Of a stretch of 64,000 bases of DNA, positions 35,801 to 44,800 are shown piece after piece. Within the stretch, counting starts at the first letter, position 1. The number at the start of each line of letters is the position of its first letter. The stretch comes from Owenia fusiformis. Lineage: Eukaryota; Annelida; Polychaeta; Sabellida; Oweniidae. Where the stretch lies: contig CAIIXF020000009.1 of NCBI GenBank assembly GCA_903813345.2, positions 16,705,759 to 16,769,758 on the forward strand, written 5' to 3'. The translations under genes and the position numbers were made by a program. The notes below the pieces were generated by a model that saw only the letters and a program-made list of their open reading frames with translations, did not search any database and was not told the DNA's origin.

Positions 35801-38800
35801 TGAAGCTCTGTATCGCTAACTTAGACTAGAATCATATGATGATAAAAGCCTCTAGAAAGTGCGTGTACTTATATTTTAACGAGCAGGCAAGAGACCTATA
35901 TCAAAATACTCCCTTATATATAACAAAAAATTAATGAGAATTATCATTGTGAATGAGGTGTCAAAAGGCACTAATTAGACAATTAATTAAAATAATATTC
36001 TTCATCCCTTAACTAGTTCAAACAATACAATCAGTGTTGATTACCAAATAAATAGTTGTGGTCAACTTGTCATTGTGCCAGGTTGGAGCTCTGCCAGCCA
36101 ATCTAGTGTTATGATAATTGTACTTTTTCTGGTTTGATTGACTTTATTGAACTAGTACGGTCTGGAACCAATAATCACCACTCACAATCATCTCCCTATC
36201 AAAATAGACTTGTTACCCTCTATCACACCAAACTAGTTCTCACTACGTTCTCGAAAACAGGCTTCAACTGTGTACGAACGGACTAGACGTACTAAGAACT
36301 GTTTGGGATCTATTTACAAACGTCATCGAACGTACTCGAACGGGTAGGTCCTCTAGAACTTAGACAATGCTCAAAATGTTTTCGTGGTCATCACATTCTA
36401 CAATTAGAACGAGTGACAACGTACTAACGACGAGCTGGACGTACTACGAACGGAACCGTCGTACTTCAATCCTACTAGGGACGTTTTAACAACGAGTGGA
36501 ACTGTCTGAGGACGTGTTGAGAACGAGGTAGAACGCATTGCAAACGGGTTTAAACTGATTAAGAACGTATTTAACACTGCTTATGAACGAGTTAGCAAAA
36601 ATATAGCTATCACACCAAACAAGTTGCCACTGCGTTCTTCAAAACTGGTTCTAAACTGTGTGCGAACGGAATGAACGTAGCTGCAACTTTCTAAGGTCTA
36701 TTTACGAACTTTATGAACGTTTTCAGACGGGAATGTGATTTTAGAATTTTGAATCGATTCAAAATTCGATTGCGACCATACCGTTCTGTTATCAGGTCAT
36801 GATGACCTTCTAGACTAAGGGACGCGTTCTACGGCGTTGCACACCGACGTGGTGCGACCTGAACGAACTGCGAACGAGATGGACGTATTGAAGACTGTTT
36901 AAGAACGAAGAAGCTAATCATTTCAGACATATTTCCCGACCACAGCCAGTTTGAGCCCGTTTTACGACGTTTTCGTAGGACTGGCAAGAACGGGTAAGAA
37001 CAAGTTTGGTGTGATAGGGGGGTAAGTCAATGGTTCAGACAGTGGGGTCTATCACAAAGAAAACAGTATGCAGTTTCTGTACTAAATCCAGAAGGACAAA
37101 AGTTATAAAAAGTTTAAAAGAAACAGTTGAACACAATACAGAGAACCTTGAAAATACAATTGAGGCATATCATCCAAACAGGATCTCTACAGATAATTGA
37201 CAAATCATATGATATAATTTCAACAATGGGGAAGGTACAACGCCACAAAAGTTAAAATGGTACAATACATTTCTGACATACCAGTATAGTACACAACAAC
37301 CAGTATTATATAATTCTCGATAGTACCAACAATATCTATCATTGGAATTGGTATCACCTAATGTCTATGAAATGCAAAGATCATTGAGACTATTTTTTCA
37401 AAATTCAAACGTGATACAACATCAGTAACTATTTGTCATACAGCATTCTCTCACAAGTGAATTATCTTCTGCTCATGCTAAGGATGAATATGTTCTTAGT
37501 TGTCAGATGTGAGAGAAAGATACTTTCTATTCGCTAATGGTCATGCCTTCTGCAGTAACATCATATTGGATCATAAAAGGTGTGAGACGAATATCTACCA
37601 GGAGCACATTGTCATTATTTGTGCTGGTTCATTTAATCCGCTTGCTTTTCATTTTAGTAATAAATTGTGTGGAACATTGAAACTTGTAAAATCAACCTGG
37701 TATACCCCATTGTTCAAAATGGCTGATGACAGCCTGTGGTGATGATACTGAAAATTAAAAATATGTTTCCATATAACATTGTATGTATCAATGTCAGTTT
37801 TATAGTGTTATTTAGTAAACTGGTCATTGTGTTTGCAAAGGTTTTGAATATATTAAAGTATGCTTTTTTGGTATGATTTTCTTCACTTTTATGAATATGT
37901 GAATAATATAACTGAAGGAGTATGACAGAATGTAGTACGGAATAAAATTGAATTAGAATATATTGTTTTCTTGGTGAAATGCTAATTCGAGTAGTAAACC
38001 TAAATATTGTCTCTATTAGTAATGCAAAAAAATAGTATTTATTCCACTATACACATTATGCCAACCACTAGAGCAATCTCTTAAAGATTCCCCAAATTGA
38101 TCAAAAATGGTTTATTGTTTTCACTTTTTATTAAAACTCCCCAAAATCACCAAAATCAATCAAAACTGATTTATTTTCACTTTTCCATAGTCAACCAGAC
38201 TACATTTGTATATTTACTGAAATAAAATTTCTATTTTTTTTTAATTTTAAAAAAAAATTCTGCGAAAAACACATTTTTACGCCAAAACACAGTGAACATG
38301 ACTTGCCTGCTCGTCAAAATATAAGATGTCATTATATTTTCAACCCCCTGATTCTAGTCTAATTTTAACAATATAAGCGAGACATTTAGCATGTCAAATG
38401 TAAAACCATTCGATTTTCTACTCAGAAAGCATTTTTAACAGATGTATTACTGAATAGATATTCCAAAATTTGAATTGCCCCAAAGCCACCATTCCCCATT
38501 TGTTTAACATGGTATCTGCCATTTATGTTAAATTTCATGACACTCGTCAATTTTGACATCAAATTTTGACCTATTGCAATGGAGATATAATATTGAATTT
38601 TGCAGACTTAATAGAGAATAGAATCAAGATACGGATTTATTTACTTTATCAGGTTTTCTTTTGTTCAAAGCCTAGAAAATAGACGTTCAAACAAATATGG
38701 AGCTTATCATGTAAACCTATGAGGAAAACCAATGGTCCTTAACTTTTTTTGAGGAGCATGCGTTGTGAAACACACTATGCATGTACTACTAGGTAGAGAT

Positions 38801-41800
38801 TGGCAGAGAGAAAGAGCAGATAAATTGGAAAAATGTTGTACAGGGTAATCTTAAAGAGATCGGGTCTCCTAAAAACACAAAAGAGTAACTCCCTGATTTT
38901 TTCGTGTTATTTGGAAAAATGTTGTACAGGGTAATCTTAAAGAGATCGGGTCTCCTAAAAACACAAAAGAGTAACTCCCTGATTTTTTCGTGTTATTTGA
39001 TGTAAAACAAGTTTGTTTATCAACTTATCAATTCTGAGGCTTGAATTAATTCGTTAACTGTATCAATTCTATGATTGTTCCTAGACATGAATTTCCACTT
39101 ACATCAATAGAAATTAAAATTAAAGTTCAAAAAGCCTGCTGAAATTTGTTCCAGTCTGATTGGCCTTTTCCTTCAGATTATTTTGGCTTAGAGAAGCCAT
39201 ATTTACTACTTCTGAGGGGTTACAATACAGATAAATCACCCAAAAACATTGTATTCTGTTTTCAACTTATTGTGTTCAATTCTGACAGTTGGTTGTTCTT
39301 TTGGTTGTCCTGTTGATATCCTCAATAAATTGTCGATATCGTGCTTGTGATTTGGTCTCAAGATATATCTAAGGTATATATGATGTTTTATGAGCAATTA
39401 TATTAGGACATTACTGATTGTCCAGAACAGAAATCTGGATGACTCGATCTCTTTAAGTTACAACCTAAAAATACATCAGTTACTGAAGTCAAAAATGTGA
39501 AAGCCAAGGTCGAATCTGTTGGTAGTCTTGATACATTACTGAAGAAACATGAGTCTGTATTTGATAGAAATAAGGTAAAATGAAACATATTAAAGCAGAT
39601 ATTGAACTGCAAGATGATGTAACACCCGTGAGGTCTAAAGCATACAGGATGCCATATGCTGTAAAGCCAAAGGTTGACATGGAACTTGAAAGATTACAAA
39701 AATGTGGTGTTCACACCCCAGTTAGCCATTCTGAATGGGCTACAGGGATTGTCTGTGTTCCAAAGTCAGATGCTTATGTACGGTTGTGTGGGAACTAGAA
39801 GACCACAATTAATCCAGTGCTGAAGCACATGGCACCATCCAATATAAATGTAGATGATATTTTAGCAAGTTTGTCTGGAGGTGTCTCGTTCTCCAAGTTA
39901 GACTTTGCTCATGCTTACACATACTCGTTTCCCAGTTTGATTTTCAATCACATTGGTATCAGTAGCCATTTTTTCTATCCAAAAAACAAACAAATCATCT
40001 GATTGGTGCACAGTAAATCCAGCGCACAATCAGATGATTTGTTTGATTTACTCTAGGATCTCATTGGTCAGACTCTTTTTAACCATAGTTAATGGCCCTT
40101 AATTGCTTACTCAGTGATCTCCCCAGTATTGAAGCAAGTGGGCGTGGCACCCCCCTGAGATTTTGAAAATAGGTTTGCACCCACCTGAAAATCCATTTGC
40201 ACCCACTTGAAAATGAGAAAAATCTTGAAAAATTGGCATATTTTGACCAATTTTGGTCTGAATTGTGAAAAAAAGAATTTTGCAGCCACCTGAGAAAAAA
40301 TCCTGGGGAGATCACTGTTACTAATGAGGTTGACTGCTCAACTTCTATTTATCTAATACATAGGAATTAGCATAATGTAGGCTGGATAAGATGATATCTC
40401 ATTCATCAGAATCCTCAATCTTTGACAAATTAATAGGGTTTTTGACAGAAAGGAGCACTTAGGTTATCGCAAACAATTTCAGAAGTTTATATCTTGGATT
40501 ATGACTATTTTCTGGCAATGAAGACAGGTTTATCTTTTAGATCAATTCATTATCTCAAAGAAAAAAAATTATATACAGTAATAATAAAGTCAAACAAACT
40601 CTGAGATATTTAACTAGCAATCAACCCATTAACACATCTTTTCAAAGATGTTGACCCCATTTTCACCAAACATGCAATCATTTTTTACAATGTTTAATGC
40701 ATTACTATTCTTTATTTTGATGTATCAAATAGTTATTGAAAGAAAAACTTAACTGCTTTAAGATAAGTGTTCCCCATGTTATTTCTCCATTGAAAAATCT
40801 CATGCTATCCATTGGTTTCAATTCATTTTGGTCATCCAAATTCAGTATCTTTAAAGTCCCTGGAGCAATCAACTTTTCCTTTTAATAAATCGAACATGTC
40901 TCAAAGCACATTCTAATTATGCATTCAACAATATAATAAAAGGTTGCATTTTTGGTGAAAATCACGTCAACATTTTGAAAAAGTATGTTGATTGGTCCAT
41001 TGCCCCTTCAATATTACTTCAGTCTGATTAACTAAATTATCATTATATATACTTTTCTTGAAGCAGTGCTTTCAGTAGGCTTGTCCAAAAGTGCTTCCTT
41101 GGAACGGATTGATTTTCCAAAATTGCGTCCCCCCTCAAAAAAGTGTGTCCCCATGAAAAAAGGTTCCCGGGAATTCAAAGTCACATTTTTGCACTGAACG
41201 AAAAAAAATTGATGAAAAGTTTGCATCAGTTTTGTTATTTTTTGGCCCAGATCAGTGTTCTACACACGTCTAGTAGGTCATTAAATGATGCAGATACCTT
41301 CATTTGAAAGAGGTAACTAATATTCAACCATAAATACCATTTTACTTCGCGTATTTCAAAGCAATTTCCTATTGATTTTGATCGCTCAGAAAGTTTCATT
41401 AGGAGCAATCTCCGTGAGGTTCTATTCTTTGGTTCAGTTTTTTGCGCATGCGCAATAAATCCAGCAATTTGATTAGTTAAAATTATCAAGATGCATGCGC
41501 GATTAATAATCGCGGCCAATCATAGGACTCGTAACGATTATCGCTCGGAAATCAACTACTAGTGATTGTCCTATCACATACCTCATACTATATTGATCGG
41601 AAATCAACTTCCGGGAAAGAAACTCCGAATTTAGGAATAGAATATCCTTCGTTTATTTAGCGGATTTTGACCAAATAAAAGACTGAAGGTAAGATCTTTA
41701 TCAATCCATTCATCCAGAGATGATTTTTTGATATGACCTGCACTGCGTCCAAGTGACCCCTCATTTTCATTGTTTGGGGTCCCAATAATAAAAACCGGGT

Positions 41801-44800
41801 CCTCTCCATTATGGGACGGCGTTAATGAAAGCACAGTGAAGATAATGAATGGATCTAAGATACACCCATGTTCATGATCAGAAAATATTAATAGTTCAAG
41901 TTAGAATCATTTGAAATTGTTTGCAATAACCTACGTGCTCCTTTTAGCCTGATATTCCAAGGTATGAAAACATCATCATGATGCTTACAACCAGATGGAG
42001 TTAACAGACACATCCAAGCAATACTTGACTCTTACTACTCATAAAGGTCTGTTCATGCAAAATAGACTATGGTATCATTTCTGCCCCAACTATCCTTTAG
42101 ATTGATTGTGTTCTGTCATGCTTGAATGAATATGGCTTAAAATGTAAGAAATCGAAATGTGAGTTCATGAAAAGCTCAATATCTTACCTCGAACATGTCA
42201 TTAATAAACATGGGGTCCACAAATCGGAAAAGAAAGTGGAATACTCCAAGTTAGTCAGCCAAATGATGTCACTAGTCTCCATACCTCGGTAAATTGAATT
42301 ATTACCCTAGTTTCATACCAGACTTAGCATCTGTGATTGCCCCTTTCAATGTGCTATTAGAGAAAAAGAGGTTTGAGTGGAATCAGAGTGCCAATGATGT
42401 TTTTGAAAAATCCAAGAGAAAACTCATTCAGTCAGACATCCAGTCAATTTAACGTTCCACATATCATTTACATGACCAGGATCACAATCTACATGGTCAG
42501 AATGACCTTAAACATGATGAAATAAATTTTTCAGCCCTCTGAAAATGTGACTGAAAAATTGTTAAAATTTGGAGCTAAGGAAAGGTCACTGAATAGAATC
42601 TTTTGAAGTTTTCAGAAAATGTGCCCAATATATTGCTCTAAATGATACATGGACTAAAATAGGTGAGTTTTCATTGATATAGGATATATTGATACACTGT
42701 TTTAAATTTTACAATTCAAGGATCATTTGCGACAGATCATCTGTATATTTTGGTAACTTGTTGGTGATACCATAATGTTACTCAGTATAACTTTTCCAAA
42801 CATTCTGTTCATCCATTGCTGAGAAAATAGTCAAAAAGCCGCTCTTTTTTGAGACAGTAATCTTCTTACAATTTAAAAACACGAACTACTCACCAAAACC
42901 ATTATTAAAGTGACACCTCCAAATAATCTGTAAAACGTCACCTGGAAAAAAAGAGAATTTCATGGCGAATTTTGGAATGCACATATAAAGTAGAGTTACT
43001 AACTTTATCCTACCAATACTTATATAGTCTGTTAAAGGCATATTGTAACATACAGCCGACAAAATGGTTCAAAAAGATTTTTTAGGCTTGGAGTCAATTT
43101 CATGCTTTAAAACCTTCTCTGATGATTCTATTTTTGAACTATGCATGCAGGTCCATCCAAAGTCTACCCTTTGCATTCGTTTGACTTCACTTCTTAAAAG
43201 AGAGCTTCGTCTTCACTCTTTCAAACTAAAATAAACCTATGAACTCACCGCGCCAATCAGTGTTCGTCGGCCAATTTTGACCGACGTTCTTTATATGGTC
43301 ATTCATTCTGACATCATCGTTGAGTCCGGAATTGACCAATGACATGCGCATAATTAATTAGAACGCATTTGGCGTATGTTTCTTCAAGCTCACTGAGTGG
43401 TGGAAGGTCAGCGCGTAGGTCAAAAGTGATTTACCCAAACTGTCACTGGTACCCGTCGTGGGGGCGGGGCTACTAAACTGTAATATGGTCTCTACTAGGC
43501 AGAGTGTAGTTTAACTAGACTCTGAACGCAGGGTATCCAAAGTCGTCTATTAAACATTGAAAAGTCATATTTAGACCGAGGATTGAAAGGTGTTCACGAC
43601 AACTTTTAGCTCATCTGTATTACAACAGACCGGAAGTGAATTTTCCAGTTGAGTAAATGGTGATAATGTTGTTTTTATGAACCGGTGAAGTCAAAACATT
43701 ACAAATAAAAATCATTGTAGGCATTTGTAGATCATTAAGAAGCATTTAAAATCGAATCCATGGCAAAATCTGAAATAATTTAAATATTCCTAACGGATGT
43801 CAGAGAAAACACTTCCGTTTTAATAATCACTGTTAATTGCGTCAGTAAAAGCTAAAAGAAATCAAAATATCATTTTGCAATAATATATGGAAAAATATAT
43901 TCCTATTGTACATGAATGATATTTGTATATCTTGGATTGCTTCTAGTTTGGCTTATAAAGTGTTTGGCCTCTTATATTTGGATGCTTTGCTGCCATGTTA
44001 CATGTATTTTCAATAAGATTAACATGGCTGAAATTCTTCAAATTACAAGATGGCACAGGCTTATTGCACAAAAAATAAAAAATCTTAAATATACAAATAT
44101 CAATCATGTACAAATCATGTACATTATGAATATACCTTTCCATATATTATTGCACAATGGTCTCCCAATTTCTTATTTTTTCGAGGTCTCCTCTGTCGAA
44201 GGCAGCGCGAAGTAGGAGCGTAGCGACTACTTTGCGGGAGACCTCGAACCATTGATCACGTTTGCTCCTGTAATTATTCACTTCTTCACCTCTTTAAAAT
44301 GTGATTTCAAACAGTTGATCAAATTTTCGGACTTTGACATCAAATTCAAATATTAATATTTATAAAAAAAAATACTGACTCATTATTATATTTTTAAAAG
44401 TCTTTCAAATAAAGTGAAATGAAGCCAAAATCAGCTAAAATTATGCAATGTCGTAAAATGGCGTGACTGGAATATGATGCAATCAACTGTGACGTCAGCC
44501 ACGTATTGCCACATCAACAGCTAAACAAACAATTAATATAGACTTCACTGATTGGTTTAAAGATTCTTCGCATCATTTGTGACGTCATAAACATGTTACC
44601 CAACCAACAACTAAACAAATAACAAAAAGGAATATAGGTTCGTTCAGTGCCACGCTCTTCATGCTCTTGAATCACAATCTCCAAGCCTTTCGCCCAGTGC
44701 AATCAGTACCTCCTGTGCCTCAGGTAGTGAAGGTACGCAACGAACGAAATTAATTTTGAGAATGCTTGAATCAATTATAATTAGAGGTTATGTCACTATC

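Larger units (their letters stand above)
39911..41989. mobile_element. 2.06 kb composite insertion with 9-bp target duplication in gypsy RT
   Basis: ATGCTTACA occurs at 39911-39919 and 41981-41989. Removing 39920-41980 plus one copy restores an uninterrupted reading DFAHAYNQMEL, the normal RT sequence, so this is a true empty-site reconstruction. The insert contains a 21-bp-stem hairpin (39986-40046), a segment with CACCCACTTGAAAA repeats (40130-40320) and a second foldback element (40449-41944). No transposase was found. Confidence 0.8.
38775..42460 (+). pseudogene. Ty3/gypsy pol relic split by two insertions
   Basis: Translations in order: LLGRDWQRE (protease to RT junction, about 38788-38815); EVKNVKAKVESVGSLDTLLK and KHESVFDRNKVK (39480-39578); RT N-terminal part PVRSKAYRMPYAVKPKVDME, HSEWATGIVCVPKSD, LASLSGGVSFSKLDFAHAY (39590-39919); then QMELTDTSKQYLTLTTHKGL (from 41991); CKKSKCEFMKSSISYLEHVI (42140-42200); and YYPSFIPDLASVIAPFNVLL, EKKRFEWNQSA (42295-42440). 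Stops and frameshifts are frequent and the YVDD region is degraded. The pieces are separated by a TTAA-flanked MITE and a 2.06 kb insertion. It lies in intron 2 of the minus-strand gene, antisense to it. Confidence 0.88.

Noticed and set aside
36213-37025. Telomere-like interpretation of the TTACCC/GGGTAA ends
   Set aside because: Only one TTACCC-type hexamer is present at each end; the rest is a GAACG-based element with inverted termini.
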